DNA from: Chelatococcus sambhunathii | GTDB lineage: Bacteria > Pseudomonadota > Alphaproteobacteria > Rhizobiales > Beijerinckiaceae | Reading direction: 5' to 3' | Length of the DNA stretch: 64,000 nt | Assembly (NCBI RefSeq): GCF_001418005.1 | Contig: NZ_LIOL01000003.1 | Span: forward strand, 124,001 to 188,000 | In this document: piece after piece, positions 50,681 to 59,220 of the stretch | Numbering within the stretch: position 1 is the stretch's first letter | How the letters are laid out: every line of letters begins with the position of its first letter | The notes under the pieces: model-generated | The model's input: only the letters and a program-made list of their open reading frames with translations | The model's database searches: none | Told to the model about the DNA's origin: nothing | Position numbers and translations under genes: made by a program

Positions 50681-52416
50681 GCCGCCTCGACCAGACGTGA
50701 TCGCTCGATGAGGGCGATGAAGGCATCTTCCATTGTGGGATCGGGCCGCTCGGGGCATGCGACGCTCGCCCGCAGCGCGTCCGGCGAGCCGAGCGCGATG
50801 GCCCGCCCGCGGTAGATGAGCGCGATGCGATCGCAGTATTCCGCCTCGTCCATGAAATGGGTGGTGACGAGGACCGTCACGCCCTTCTCGACGAGGCCGT
50901 TGATATGGGTCCAGAACTCCCGGCGCGTGACCGGATCGACGCCGGACGTCGGCTCGTCGAGGAACAGCGCGGCCGGATCGTGCATGACAGCACAGGCAAG
51001 CGCGAGGCGCTGCTTGAACCCCAGCGGCAGATCCTTCGCCGATATGCCGGACTGGGGGGACAGGGCGAAGACCTCCTTCATCAGCGCGATGCGCTCACGG
51101 CGACGCGGACCGGCGAGTCCGTAGGCCCCGGCGAAGAAGGCGAGGTTCTGATCGACGCTGAGATCGCCGTAGAGTGAGAATTTCTGCGCCATGTAACCGA
51201 GCTGGTTGCGCGCCTCGGCCGACTCGCGTCGAAGATCGAAGCCGGCGACCCGGCCTTCGCCGCTCGTCGGCTTCAGGAGGCCGCAGAGCATCTTGAAGGT
51301 GGTCGACTTGCCGGCCCCGTTCGGGCCGAGCAGGCCGAAGATCTGGCCGCGCGGGATGGAGAAGCTGATGTCGTCGGCCGCGGTGAAATCGCCGAAACGT
51401 TTGGTGAGCCCCCGCGCCTCGATGACGGCCTCGTCGCCGCCAGCGGCCCGCATCGGGCTCGCCTCCGCCAGTTGCGAGCGCCCGCCGGGCCCGCCGCCGA
51501 GCATGTCGATGAAGGCGTCCTCGAAGCGCGGCGGCGTCGGCCGCACCTCGGCGCCCACCCCGGCCCGGCTCCTGGCCTCAGTGATGGCCGCGTCCCTCTC
51601 CTGCGCACCCTCCGCGACGACGAGGCGAATGGCCTCGCCCTGGATAACGCCGTCGACGATGCCGCGACCGCCGAGCACCTCGGCAAGCACCGCGCGCCTG
51701 CCCCGCCCGACGCCGGTCAGCCTGAAGACACGGCCATCCACCTGTCGGGTGAGATCCGCCGGCGGGCCGGAGAAAAGCAACTCGCCGGCGTTGAGCAGCA
51801 GCACGCGGTCGCAGGCCTCCGCCTCGTCGAGATAGGCCGTCGACCAAAGGACGCCGATGCCATCGCCGGCAAGTTCCCTGACCATTGCCCACAGGTCGCG
51901 CCGGGATACCGGATCGACGCCGACGCTCGGCTCGTCGAGCAGCAGCAGCCGCGGCTTGGTGAGGAGCGCGCAGGCGAGGCCCAGCTTCTGCTTCATGCCA
52001 CCGGACAGGCGGCCTGCGAGACGCCCGGTGAAGCGCCTGAGATCCGTGAAGGACAGGAGCCGCTCGAAGACCTCCGCGCGTTCGGACGAGGCGAGCCCCC
52101 GCAGGTCCGCATAGAGATCGAGGTTCTCGGCCACCGACAGGTCCTCGTAAAGCCCGAAGCGCTGGGGCATGTAGCCGATCGCGGCCTGCACCGGCGCCAT
52201 GTCGCCGCGTGTGTCGAGGCCAAGCACCGAGAGGCGACCCTCATCCGGCAGGAGAAGGCCTGTCATGAGGCGGATCAGCGTCGTCTTGCCGGCGCCGTCA
52301 GGGCCGACGAGGCCGGTAATGCCGCCCTCGACGACGCACGAGACACCCCGCAGTGCAGGCGCCTGCGGGCCGAAGCGCATGGTCACGTTCTCGATGCGGA
52401 CGACGGGCTCGGCCAT
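50677..52416 (-). CDS. ybhF: Double-domain ABC exporter ATPase (YbhF-like)
   Basis: 579-residue protein with two fused ABC ATPase domains, the same size as E. coli YbhF. Domain 1 (about 1-235) has Walker A GPDGAGKTT and signature LSGGMKQKLGLA. Domain 2 (about 325-565) has GPNGAGKST and a divergent signature DLPLGFKQRLALA with no Ser-Gly-Gly. A linker of about 80 residues separates them. It is one base downstream of the HlyD-type gene. In E. coli this system confers some drug and Na+/Li+ tolerance; the substrate here is unknown. Confidence 0.9.
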   Translation of the reverse strand: MAEPVVRIENVTMRFGPQAPALRGVSCVVEGGITGLVGPDGAGKTTLIRLMTGLLLPDEGRLSVLGLDTRGDMAPVQAAIGYMPQRFGLYEDLSVAENLDLYADLRGLASSERAEVFERLLSFTDLRRFTGRLAGRLSGGMKQKLGLACALLTKPRLLLLDEPSVGVDPVSRRDLWAMVRELAGDGIGVLWSTAYLDEAEACDRVLLLNAGELLFSGPPADLTRQVDGRVFRLTGVGRGRRAVLAEVLGGRGIVDGVIQGEAIRLVVAEGAQERDAAITEARSRAGVGAEVRPTPPRFEDAFIDMLGGGPGGRSQLAEASPMRAAGGDEAVIEARGLTKRFGDFTAADDISFSIPRGQIFGLLGPNGAGKSTTFKMLCGLLKPTSGEGRVAGFDLRRESAEARNQLGYMAQKFSLYGDLSVDQNLAFFAGAYGLAGPRRRERIALMKEVFALSPQSGISAKDLPLGFKQRLALACAVMHDPAALFLDEPTSGVDPVTRREFWTHINGLVEKGVTVLVTTHFMDEAEYCDRIALIYRGRAIALGSPDALRASVACPERPDPTMEDAFIALIERSRLVEAA

Positions 52417-52417
52417 C

Positions 52418-53449
52418 TCATCCGCCTCCCGCCTCCGCCGCCGGCCGGGGCACCCTGACCGTGACGGGCATGCCCTGCCTGAGGCTGCCGTCCGGCGCGT
52501 CGACGACGATGCGCAGGCGGTAGACCAGATCTGTTCGCAACGCCGGCGTCTCCACCGTTTTCGGTGTGAACTCGGCTACCGGCGAGACGAAGCCGACTGT
52601 GCCCCGGTGCGCACGTCCCGGCTCCGTGTCGTTCGTCACCTCCACCGTCATGCCGGGCCGGATGCGGCCGAGGTCCGGCTCGCCGACATAGGCGCGCACG
52701 AAGACGGGCGCTTCGAGCGACAGCACGTAGACGATGTCGCCGCTTGCCACGATGGCGCCCGGCTCCTCGACGCGAGAGAGAATGACGCCCGCGGACGGCG
52801 CATGAAGCTCGGTATCGGCGAGAGCGGTTCGCGCCGCCGCCAGGCTCGCCCGCGCGGCATCGAGATTGGCCCGGGCGGCGGCGATATCCTCCGGGCGCGT
52901 GCCGTCCTCGAGGAGGCGCAGGGCGGCACGAGCCGATTCGACGCGCGCCCGGGCCATGTCACGGGCCGCCGTCGCCTGATCGAGATTGGCCTGCGAGGCG
53001 GCGCCGCTCGGCCTGAGCTGGTTCTGCCGCTCGTAGGCGAGCTGAGCATTCTCGAAATCGGCCTGCCGTTCAAGATAAGCCGCCCGTGCCTGCTCGATTT
53101 CCGCCCGTCGCGGCCCCGCCATGAGTTTGTCCAGCACGGCCTCGAGACTCGCGACCTGCGCCTCGGCGGCGCGAACGGCATCCGCGGCCGGTCCGGCATC
53201 GAGGCGGGCGAGCGGCTGCCCGGCCTCGACCCGATCACCCTCGTCGACCAGCGCCTCGGCGATTCGGCCGCTGACGCGAAAGCCAAGGCGCGCCTGCCGG
53301 ATGTCGACATTGCCGTAGAGGGTCAACACCTCGCCGCGGCTCTCCCGCCAGCCGACCCGGCCCGGCAGGTCGAACCACCAGCCGGCGGCAGTCGCGGCAA
53401 GGGCAAGAGCGAGGAGGATGGCCGCCTTGCGGCCTCTGCCGCCGCTCAC
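52418..53449 (-). CDS. ybhG: HlyD-family periplasmic adaptor protein (YbhG-like)
   Basis: 343-residue membrane fusion protein. An N-terminal anchor helix (about 9-25), a first half of the lipoyl domain ([18 protein letters not shown]), a long alpha-helical hairpin (about 80-200, rich in Ala/Arg/Glu), a second lipoyl half ([17 protein letters not shown]) and a beta-barrel follow in order. GTG start overlapping the TetR stop (GTGA), with GGGAGG about seven bases upstream. It links the inner-membrane exporter to an outer-membrane channel such as TolC. Confidence 0.9.
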   Translation of the reverse strand: MSGGRGRKAAILLALALAATAAGWWFDLPGRVGWRESRGEVLTLYGNVDIRQARLGFRVSGRIAEALVDEGDRVEAGQPLARLDAGPAADAVRAAEAQVASLEAVLDKLMAGPRRAEIEQARAAYLERQADFENAQLAYERQNQLRPSGAASQANLDQATAARDMARARVESARAALRLLEDGTRPEDIAAARANLDAARASLAAARTALADTELHAPSAGVILSRVEEPGAIVASGDIVYVLSLEAPVFVRAYVGEPDLGRIRPGMTVEVTNDTEPGRAHRGTVGFVSPVAEFTPKTVETPALRTDLVYRLRIVVDAPDGSLRQGMPVTVRVPRPAAEAGGG

Positions 53450-54132
53450 GGGGCACCTCCCGGCCTGAGATCCGCCACGAGCGTGCGGGCGAGGCGCCGC
53501 ACGCGGCCTGTCTCCTCCGGACCAATCGCCTCCCAGCCGAGCTGGTGCAACACCGCCGCATGTGCCACGCGAAACACCATCACGCCGCCGAGCAGAGCAA
53601 GGGTTCTGAGACGCACGCCGTCGGAGTCGGGATCCGCCGCGACGAGGATGCCGACCAGCCGGCGGGCCACGTCGAGCGTCGGCTCCATGACACCTCCGTA
53701 GATGCGCTGGAAGGCTTCCGTCGGCGCCATCTGCTCGCGGATCAGGAAACGCGCCCAACGCTCCGAGTGCGGGCTGACGAAGAGCGCCGCCATCGCCTCG
53801 AGCATCTCGGCAAGAAGGGCCTGCGCCTCCTCCCCTCCGATCGAAGCCCCTGCCCCTTCAGCCTCCGAGAGCCTTTGGCGCAGCCGCTCGCGCAGGGTGG
53901 CGACATGAGCCTGGATGAGCCCCGCCAGATGCTCGGCCGTCGCAAGATAGAGCCCTTCCTTGCTGCCGAAATAGTAGGGAATAGCCTGGAGGTTGACTTC
54001 GGCCGCATCGGCTAGCTTGCGCGTGCTGGCGCCGTCGAAGCCGAACAGGCCGAAGACATCGATGGCTGCGTTCAGCAGCCTTTCGCGGGCGGCATCGCCG
54101 CGCCGCGGCGGCGGATCGTGCGTCGTTGACAT
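53446..54132 (-). CDS. cecR: TetR-family regulator with CerR-type C-terminal domain (CecR-like)
   Basis: 228-residue repressor-type regulator. An N-terminal helix-turn-helix is seen at about 25-65 ([26 protein letters not shown]) and a C-terminal ligand-binding domain follows. First gene of an operon with the same order as E. coli cecR-ybhG-ybhF-ybhS-ybhR, so it probably represses its own exporter operon. The promoter predicted upstream would start transcription at about the ATG itself. Confidence 0.88.
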   Translation of the reverse strand: MSTTHDPPPRRGDAARERLLNAAIDVFGLFGFDGASTRKLADAAEVNLQAIPYYFGSKEGLYLATAEHLAGLIQAHVATLRERLRQRLSEAEGAGASIGGEEAQALLAEMLEAMAALFVSPHSERWARFLIREQMAPTEAFQRIYGGVMEPTLDVARRLVGILVAADPDSDGVRLRTLALLGGVMVFRVAHAAVLHQLGWEAIGPEETGRVRRLARTLVADLRPGGAP

Positions 54133-54138
54133 GGAGAC

Positions 54139-54167
54139 AGCATATGGTCAACCGTCGAACAAGTCAA
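54139..54167 (-). promoter_or_regulatory. Promoter of the cecR-ybhGFSR operon, overlapping a dyad
   Basis: On the minus strand a -35 TTGACT (54162-54167) and a -10 TATGCT (54139-54144) are exactly 17 bases apart. The -10 ends seven bases before the cecR ATG, so the mRNA may be leaderless. An inverted repeat GTTGAC-N16-GTCAAC (54125-54130, 54147-54152) covers the spacer and start codon, a plausible autorepression site. Confidence 0.55.
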
Positions 54168-54270
54168 TCGAATGAATGACGATTACTGGCTGCCTCGCAC
54201 CCCTCAAGGCTGCGGCGGCGCCATGCATTAACCATAGATCTCTGAAATATATACCGCCCGTGTGCCGTCG

Positions 54271-54299
54271 TTGACTTTTTGTTAACCGCTCCGTTAAGT
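54271..54299 (+). promoter_or_regulatory. Promoter of the small lipoprotein gene
   Basis: A -35 TTGACT (54271-54276) and -10 TTAAGT (54294-54299) lie 17 bases apart, about 30 bases ahead of the lipoprotein ATG. Seen by eye; no regulator site was recognised. Confidence 0.45.
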
Positions 54300-54328
54300 G
54301 GTTCAGTTGTTTCTTTCGGGGAAAATCT

Positions 54329-54625
54329 ATGCGTATTCTGTTCGTTGCGGGGGCACTCGCGCTGACCCTGGCCGCTTGCCAGACGGCCCAGGAATCGGCG
54401 GTCGATGCCGAGTTCACCTGTCGTGAAGCCGGCCTGCGGCCGGGCACGCGCTCTTACGACCGCTGTGTCAATGCAGCCTATAACAGCAACCGCCGTCAGG
54501 CGGACCAGGCGGCCTCACAGGTCGCGGTCGGAACGGCCGCTGCCCTCGTCGGCGGCGCCGTTCTGGGGGCGGCGACCGCTCCGCGCGGCTATTACTATCG
54601 CTGCAACGCCTGGGGTTGCTGGTAA
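54329..54625 (+). CDS. Small putative lipoprotein with a glycine-zipper segment
   Basis: 98-residue protein of unknown function. A signal peptide ends in the lipobox LAAC (about residue 17). The mature part has two Cys residues (Cys31 and Cys46) and a glycine-zipper-like hydrophobic stretch VGTAAALVGGAVLGAAT, and ends in a Tyr/Cys/Trp-rich tail (YYYRCNAWGCW). It has its own promoter and a strong terminator, so it is a monocistronic gene, probably anchored at the outer membrane. Small lipoproteins of this sort are common in alphaproteobacteria. Confidence 0.75.
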   Translation: MRILFVAGALALTLAACQTAQESAVDAEFTCREAGLRPGTRSYDRCVNAAYNSNRRQADQAASQVAVGTAAALVGGAVLGAATAPRGYYYRCNAWGCW

Positions 54626-54650
54626 CAGCCGGACGAAGCCGCAAGTAAAA

Positions 54651-54685
54651 GCCCGGCAGGAGGCCGCTCCAGCCGGGTTTTCTTT
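54651..54685 (+). terminator. Rho-independent terminator of the lipoprotein gene
   Basis: The stem CCCGGC (54652-54657) / GCCGGG (54672-54677) is followed by TTTTCTTT and preceded by AAAAG, so it could also serve the convergent GST gene. Confidence 0.65.
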
Positions 54686-54700
54686 GCGAGGCGCCGATCC

Positions 54701-55354
54701 TCAGTCTTCCTGCGGGATCGGCAGGGGGAAGAGGGGCCGATAGGGCCTGGCTTCGTCCACGGCGCGTGCGAAGGACGGGCGCGCCAAGAGCCGGCTGCGA
54801 TAGGCGTGGACGTGGGCGCAGGCCGCCGGGATGGGATGCGTCCAATGAGCATAGAACAGGAACGGCGCCGCCCCGCAGTCAGCTAGGGTGAATGCCTCTC
54901 CCGCCGCCCAGACCCGCCCGGCCATCACGCCGTCGAGCCAATGATAGGCCCGATCCAGCATCTCGCGCGCCTCGGCGACGCCGCGGCCGTCCTTCTCCGC
55001 TTCGCTCCGGAGGGCGTCGAGGACGATCTTCTGCTGGGGCGTCGAGATGTAGTTGTCGAAGAAGCGATCCATCAGCCGCGCCTCGAGCGCCACCCGCGGG
55101 TCGTCCGGCACCAGTCGATGCACGCCCGAATGATAAAGATCAAGATACTCGATAATGATGCTGGCTTCCATTACCGGCCGGCCGTCATCGATCAGCACGG
55201 GAAAGCGCCGCAATGGCCAGATGGCCGTCAGATCCGCCATCGCCTCGGGCCCATCCAGCATGCGCAGCGCGAAGGGCATATCCTTCTCGTAGAGCGCCAC
55301 CAGCGCCTTCTGGCAATAGGAGGAAAAGGGATGAGCAAAGAGCGTCAGCGTCAC
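54701..55354 (-). CDS. Glutathione S-transferase family protein
   Basis: 217-residue GST-fold protein. The N-terminal thioredoxin-like domain (about 1-80) has FAHPFSSYCQKAL with Ser/Cys at the active-site position, the cis-Pro in RRFPVLID, and the glutathione-binding MEASIIIEYLD. The C-terminal helical domain has FTLADCGAAPFL, the usual N-capping box. Divergent from an HxlR regulator, with two matching operator-like boxes between them, suggesting redox- or electrophile-responsive expression. Confidence 0.88.
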   Translation of the reverse strand: MTLTLFAHPFSSYCQKALVALYEKDMPFALRMLDGPEAMADLTAIWPLRRFPVLIDDGRPVMEASIIIEYLDLYHSGVHRLVPDDPRVALEARLMDRFFDNYISTPQQKIVLDALRSEAEKDGRGVAEAREMLDRAYHWLDGVMAGRVWAAGEAFTLADCGAAPFLFYAHWTHPIPAACAHVHAYRSRLLARPSFARAVDEARPYRPLFPLPIPQED

Positions 55355-55436
55355 GGCCGGCCTCCTCGTTCTCGTAAGGCAGATGGCCCAGCCGAAGCCG
55401 GATCATCCCGATCGGCCACCGTGCCCGCCAGAAACT

Positions 55437-55490
55437 GATTGCGCATTGCAATCGGTTCCCTTCTCCTCCATCTGATTGTAGTTTGCAAGC
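55437..55490. promoter_or_regulatory. Two similar dyad boxes between GST and hxlR genes
   Basis: GATTGC-GCATT-GCAATC (55437-55453, perfect) and GATTGTAGTTTGCAAGC (55474-55490, imperfect) share the pattern GATTGnnnnTTGCAAnC and are 37 bases apart. They probably are binding sites of the HxlR-type regulator encoded to the right. Confidence 0.55.
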
Positions 55491-55508
55491 AGATAGTGAG
55501 GTCCCGCG

Positions 55509-56012
55509 TTGAGCAACGCCCGTCGGTCCGGCTGCCCCATCAACCTGACGCTGGAGCTGCTCGGCGATCGCTGGAGCCTTATCGTCATCCGCGATCTCAT
55601 GTTTGGCAATCGACGGCACTTCCGCGAGTTGCTCGCCCTGTCGGAAGAAGGAATCGCCTCGAACATCCTCGCCGACCGCCTGAAGCGGCTTGTCGCGGCG
55701 GGGCTCCTGACGAAGAGCGCCGATCCGGCCCACCGGCAGAAGGCCGTCTATTCCCTGACCGAATCGGCGATCCAGCTCGTGCCATTGCTTGCGACGATGG
55801 GTGCCTGGGGCTGCCGCCACACGCCAGTGTCACCCGAATTGGCCATCCGGGCCAAGCTGCTCGAGGACGGCGGCCCGCCCTTGTGGGAGGCCTTCATGGA
55901 CGAGTTGCGCAGCCTGCACCGTGGCTTGCCGGCCACGGGCCCATCCGTGCTGATGCAGTTGCAGGCCGCCTATGAGGCAGCCGTCGCTCCTGGCACAGTC
56001 GGCAGCCCTTGA
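55509..56012 (+). CDS. HxlR-family winged-helix regulator
   Basis: 167-residue transcription factor. The HxlR domain covers about 5-95 (CPINLTLELLGDRWSLIVIRDLMFG...HFRELLALSEEGIASNILADRLKRLVAAGLL), with Cys9 at the position of the conserved redox-sensitive cysteine. TTG start with GTGAGG upstream. Extra C-terminal residues (about 100-167) are of unknown role. Divergent from the GST gene, which is its probable target along with itself. Confidence 0.88.
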   Translation: MSNARRSGCPINLTLELLGDRWSLIVIRDLMFGNRRHFRELLALSEEGIASNILADRLKRLVAAGLLTKSADPAHRQKAVYSLTESAIQLVPLLATMGAWGCRHTPVSPELAIRAKLLEDGGPPLWEAFMDELRSLHRGLPATGPSVLMQLQAAYEAAVAPGTVGSP

Positions 56013-56035
56013 AGCAGGGTGCCGACCACCCCGCC

Positions 56036-57016
56036 CTACAGCGGCCGCTTCAGCCTTCTGGCGAGGACACCGATGATGCCCTCGCGGAACAGCATCACGC
56101 AGATGACGAAGATGACGCCCTGAATGACCGTGACCCATGCACCGAGATGGGCAAGGTAGTTCTGCATCGTCACGATGACGGCCGCCCCGACCATGGGACC
56201 GAAGACCGTGCCCATGCCGCCGACGAGCGTCATCAGCACCACCTCGCCCGACATGGTCCAGTGCACGTCCGTCAGTGAGGCGAGCTGGAAGACGATGGCC
56301 TTCGTCGCCCCCGCGAGGCCCGCCAGCGTCGCCGACAGCGTGAAGACGACGAGCTTGTAGCGGTTGGTGGCGTAGCCGAGCGAGATGGCACGCGGCTCGT
56401 TGTCGCGAATGGCCTTCAGCACCTGGCCGAAGGGCGAGTGGATGACGCGGTAGATGAAGAGCACCCCAACGAGGAAGATCACCGCGACGACATAGTAGAG
56501 ACTCGTGTCGCGCGACAGGTCGATGAGGCCGAACAGGTGCCCGCGCGGCACGGCCTGGATGCCGTCCTCACCGCCCGTAAAGGGAGCCTGCAGCGAGAAG
56601 AAGAAGACCATCTGAGCGAGCGCCAGCGTGATCATGGCGAAATAGATGCCCTGCCGGCGAATGGCGAGCGAGCCGAAGACGAAGCCCAGCGCGGCCGCGG
56701 CCGCCGTGCCGAGGAGGATAGCGACTTCGGGCGGCATGCCCCAGACCTTGGCCGTGTGGGCGCAGATGTAGCTCGCCGTGCCGAGATAGGCCGCATGACC
56801 GAACGACAGGAGGCCGCCGTAGCCGAGCAGCAGGTTGAAGGCGCAGGCGAAGAGCGCGAAGCACAGCACCTTCATGAGGAAGACCGGATAGAGCAGGAAC
56901 GGCGCCACCGCGAGGAAGATCGCAATGCCGACGAAGATGGCCCGATGCAGATGAGCGGCGTCCACCGCCGCCCGCGCGCTCGGCGCCGCTGCCATTCTTT
57001 CGCTGACGCTCGCCAT
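56036..57016 (-). CDS. livM: Branched-chain amino acid type ABC transporter permease (LivM-like)
   Basis: 326-residue permease with about nine hydrophobic segments. The family segments LLGYGGLLSFGHAAYLG (about 63-79) and GQVLKAIRDNEPRAISLGYATNRYKL (about 199-224, coupling loop) are present. The start (MASVSER) overlaps the LivH stop by one base. It forms the channel with the LivH-like protein. Substrates of this class extend from branched-chain amino acids to amides, urea and aromatic acids, so the name is by family only. Confidence 0.92.
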   Translation of the reverse strand: MASVSERMAAAPSARAAVDAAHLHRAIFVGIAIFLAVAPFLLYPVFLMKVLCFALFACAFNLLLGYGGLLSFGHAAYLGTASYICAHTAKVWGMPPEVAILLGTAAAAALGFVFGSLAIRRQGIYFAMITLALAQMVFFFSLQAPFTGGEDGIQAVPRGHLFGLIDLSRDTSLYYVVAVIFLVGVLFIYRVIHSPFGQVLKAIRDNEPRAISLGYATNRYKLVVFTLSATLAGLAGATKAIVFQLASLTDVHWTMSGEVVLMTLVGGMGTVFGPMVGAAVIVTMQNYLAHLGAWVTVIQGVIFVICVMLFREGIIGVLARRLKRPL

Positions 57017-57903
57017 CACGCGGTCCTCCCGAACAGTCCGGCCGGCTTGACAAGCAGCACCACGACCATGACGACGAATATCACGGTGGCAGCAGCCTCC
57101 GGATAGAACACCTTGGTCAGCCCCTCGATGAGGCCGAGTCCGAAGCCGGTGACGATGGAGCCGAGGATCGAGCCCATGCCGCCGATGACCACGACGGCGA
57201 AGACGACGATGATGAGGTCGGCTCCCATGTTGGGGTTGACCGAATAGATCGGCGCCGCAAGGACGCCCGCGAGCGCGGCGAGACCGACACCGAAGCCGTA
57301 GGTCAGCGTGATGAGCCGCGGCACGTTGATGCCGAAGGCCTGCACCAGCGTCGGGTTCTCGGTCGCGGCACGCAGATAGGCGCCGAGCCGCGTCTTCTCG
57401 ATGACGAACCAGGTGGCGAGGCATACCGCGAGCGAGGCGACCACCACCCAGCCACGATAGTTGGGAAGGAACATGAAGCCGAGGTTGCGGCCTCCGGCGA
57501 GTTCCGGCGGTATGCTGTAGGGCAGACCCGAGACGCCGTATTGATTGCGGAACAGTCCCTGGATGATGAGAGCGAGGCCGAAGGTCAGCAGCAGGCCGTA
57601 GAGATGGTCGAGATCGCGCAGGCGCGCCAGGAACAGCCGATCGATGACGATGCCCATGGCGCCGACGATCACCGGCGCAAGGAGAAGCGCCCACCAGTAG
57701 CCGATGCCCGCGTAGTTGAGCAGCATCCACGCCACGAAGGCGCCCATCATGTACTGGGCCCCGTGGGTAAAGTTGATGATGTTGAGGAGCCCGAAGATGA
57801 TCGCGAGCCCGAGGCTCAGGATCGCATAGAACGAGCCGTTGATGAGGCCGAGCAGCAGCTGGCCGAAAAGCGCCTGAGGCGGAATTCCCAGAAGTTCGAA
57901 CAT
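57016..57903 (-). CDS. livH: Branched-chain amino acid type ABC transporter permease (LivH-like)
   Basis: 295-residue permease. It has the N-terminal LINGSFYAILSLGLAIIFGLLNIINFTHG motif and the coupling loop LRAATENPTLVQAFGINV (about 176-193). The gene follows the binding-protein gene by 66 bases that contain a perfect 11-bp hairpin. It pairs with LivM in the membrane channel. Confidence 0.93.
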   Translation of the reverse strand: MFELLGIPPQALFGQLLLGLINGSFYAILSLGLAIIFGLLNIINFTHGAQYMMGAFVAWMLLNYAGIGYWWALLLAPVIVGAMGIVIDRLFLARLRDLDHLYGLLLTFGLALIIQGLFRNQYGVSGLPYSIPPELAGGRNLGFMFLPNYRGWVVVASLAVCLATWFVIEKTRLGAYLRAATENPTLVQAFGINVPRLITLTYGFGVGLAALAGVLAAPIYSVNPNMGADLIIVVFAVVVIGGMGSILGSIVTGFGLGLIEGLTKVFYPEAAATVIFVVMVVVLLVKPAGLFGRTA

Positions 57904-57936
57904 CTCTCGACCGGCCCGTACACGCGCGGCAGGGAG

Positions 57937-57961
57937 GCCGGGGCGGCACGGCCGCCCCGGC
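57937..57961 (-). other. Strong hairpin after the liv-type binding-protein gene
   Basis: An 11-bp perfect inverted repeat (arms 57937-57947 and 57951-57961, containing CCGGGGCGGC / GCCGCCCCGG) with a 3-base loop lies between the binding-protein and livH genes. There is no U-tract on the transcribed strand. Confidence 0.55.
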
Positions 57962-57969
57962 GCTTCAGG

Positions 57970-59172
57970 TCAGCCCTTGACCAGGGGGCATTCACCCTGA
58001 TCGAGCGGCCGGAAGGCCTCGGCCGCGGGAATGGTGGCGACGAGCTTGTAATAGTCCCACGGTCCCTTCGATTCCTCGGGCTTCTTCACCTCGAAGAGAT
58101 ACATGTCGTGGATCTTGCGGCCGTCGGCCCGCACTTGGCCCTTGCCGAAGAGCGGATCGTCGGTCGGCATCTCCTTCATCTTCGCCATCACCTTGGCGCT
58201 GTCCTTGTCCTTCAGCGCCTCGACGGCCTTGAGATAGTGCAGCGTGCCTGCATACACACCAGCCTGGACCATGGTGGGCATCTTGCCTCCGCTCTTCTCG
58301 GCGAAGCGCTTGGCAAAGGCGCGCGTCTCGTCGTTGAGGTCCCAATAGAAGGACTCGGTCAGCACCAGGCCCTGCGCCGTCTGCAGGCCGAGAGCATTGA
58401 CGTCGGTGATGAAGACCAGCAGCCCGGCCAGGTTCTGCCCCGCCTGGGTGATGCCGAACTCTGCCGCCTGCTTGATCGAGTTGATCGTGTCGCCGCCAGC
58501 ATTGGCAAGACCAATCACCTTGGCGCCGGACGACTGGGCCTGCAGCAGGAACGACGAGAAGTCGCTGCCCGGGAAGGGATGGCGCACGGTGCCGAGCACC
58601 TTGCCGCCCGACTTCTCGACGACGGCGATGGTGTCGCGCTCGAGCGCATGGCCGAAGGCATAGTCCGCCGTCAGGAAAAACCAGGTGTCGCCGCCGGCTT
58701 TGACCATGGCGCTGCCGGTACCGTTGGCGAGCGCCCATGTGTCATAGGTCCAGTGCACCGTGTTGGGCGAGCATTGCTTGCCGGTAAGGTCGGACGCCGC
58801 CGCACCGGAGTTGATGAAGATCTTGTTCTTCTCGCGCGTGATCTGGTTGATGGCAAGCGCGACCGACGAGGTTGGCACGTCGAGGATCACGTCGACGCCA
58901 TCCTGGTCGTACCACTGGCGCGCGATATTGGAGCCGATGTCGGGCTTGTTCTGGTGATCGGCCGAGACGATCTCGACGTTGATGCCTTTGTCCTTGGCCT
59001 TGAAATCCTCTACCGCCATGCGCGCGGCGATCACCGAGCCCTCTCCGGAAAGGTCGGCATAGGTGCCCGAGCGGTCGTTGAGCACGCCGAGCTTCACCGA
59101 AACCTGGGCCTCAGCCCCGCCGGCGAACAGGGCGACGAGCGCCGTGGCCAGCAACATGCGTCCGGTCTTCAT
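57970..59172 (-). CDS. Branched-chain amino acid type ABC transporter substrate-binding protein
   Basis: 400-residue periplasmic binding protein (Peripla_BP_6). Signal peptide MKTGRMLLATALVALFAGGAEAQ. The mature start VSVKLGVLNDRSGTYADLSGEGSVIAARMAVEDF is typical of this group. Unusually for a liv operon it sits between the ATPase pair and the permease pair. The ligand is unknown; many relatives with this N-terminus bind amides, urea-like or aromatic compounds rather than leucine. Confidence 0.92.
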   Translation of the reverse strand: MKTGRMLLATALVALFAGGAEAQVSVKLGVLNDRSGTYADLSGEGSVIAARMAVEDFKAKDKGINVEIVSADHQNKPDIGSNIARQWYDQDGVDVILDVPTSSVALAINQITREKNKIFINSGAAASDLTGKQCSPNTVHWTYDTWALANGTGSAMVKAGGDTWFFLTADYAFGHALERDTIAVVEKSGGKVLGTVRHPFPGSDFSSFLLQAQSSGAKVIGLANAGGDTINSIKQAAEFGITQAGQNLAGLLVFITDVNALGLQTAQGLVLTESFYWDLNDETRAFAKRFAEKSGGKMPTMVQAGVYAGTLHYLKAVEALKDKDSAKVMAKMKEMPTDDPLFGKGQVRADGRKIHDMYLFEVKKPEESKGPWDYYKLVATIPAAEAFRPLDQGECPLVKG

Positions 59173-59220
59173 GGACTTGTTCCTCCTCGTCTCTTCCCCA
59201 CTGCGGCCAAGCCGCAGGCG

